A stretch of 6,986 bases of DNA from an uncultured Collinsella sp. (GTDB lineage: Bacteria; Actinomycetota; Coriobacteriia; Coriobacteriales; Coriobacteriaceae). The DNA lies in contig CAADTZ010000059.1 in assembly GCA_900752015.1 (NCBI GenBank), positions 1 through 6,986 of the forward strand, written 5' to 3'. Of the stretch, positions 6,937 through 6,986 are shown in pieces. Made by a program: the position numbers and the translations under genes. Below the pieces are notes generated by a model. The model searched no databases and was not told the DNA's origin. It was given only the letters and a program-made list of their open reading frames with translations. How positions within the stretch are numbered: position 1 is the stretch's first letter; every line of letters begins with the position of its first letter.

Positions 6937-6986
6937 GGTCAGCGGCGCCCTGGCCTCCCACGGGCTGACCCCGCAGTACTCTCGGC
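6937..6986 (-). rRNA. rrf: 5S ribosomal RNA, 3' part (5' part outside window)
   Basis: The minus strand from the right edge shows the order expected of the second half of bacterial 5S rRNA: GCCGA, GTACTGC, a short hairpin (GCGGG with CCCGT), GTGGGAG, then GGGCGCCGC and a GACC end that would pair with the missing 5' end. About 50 of roughly 115 nt are present. A nearby small hairpin (CGGTG with CACCG, 6923-6937) and the strong terminator follow, as expected at the end of an rRNA operon. The exact 3' end could be 2 nt further left. The call rests on recognised consensus segments, not on an alignment. Confidence 0.82.

Overview
This window is a piece of a high-GC bacterial chromosome, most likely an actinomycete relative of the class Coriobacteriia (Collinsella/Olsenella-like). 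That placement is an inference from base composition, from the actinobacterial gene order acpS-nnr-alr-tsaE-tsaB-rimI-tsaD, and from tsaB, rimI and tsaD being joined in one reading frame. No database search was possible. Every supported gene is on the minus strand, so the window reads right to left.

Right edge (about 6870-6986): the 3' part of a 5S rRNA, then a strong intrinsic terminator (10-bp GC-rich stem, 4-nt loop, run of seven T on the minus strand). This closes an rRNA operon that lies beyond the window. Positions 6761-6869 hold two similar sigma70-type promoter candidates spaced 36 bp apart and a near-perfect ribosome binding site that fixes the acpS start at 6760.

From 6760 to position 1 runs one tightly packed operon. 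It encodes holo-ACP synthase (acpS), the bifunctional NAD(P)H-hydrate repair enzyme (nnr), alanine racemase (alr), a family-4 iron-sulfur uracil-DNA glycosylase, the t6A ATPase TsaE, and one very long gene that fuses TsaB, RimI and TsaD and leaves the left edge. Gaps are 0, 2, 8 and 12 bp, followed by a 14-bp overlap, so translational coupling is likely throughout. There is no gene-free stretch over 300 bases.

The operon groups housekeeping functions: activation of acyl carrier protein for lipid synthesis, cofactor damage repair, D-alanine supply for peptidoglycan, DNA repair, and the t6A37 tRNA modification with ribosomal protein N-terminal acetylation. The most unusual points are the three-domain TsaB-RimI-TsaD protein with a possible relic ribosome binding site before its TsaD part, an alanine racemase lacking the usual carbamylated lysine, a charged C-terminal tail of about 53 residues on AcpS, and the glycosylase gene inserted between alr and tsaE. 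I see no mobile element, CRISPR array, phage gene or defence system, and I do not claim a wholly new system.
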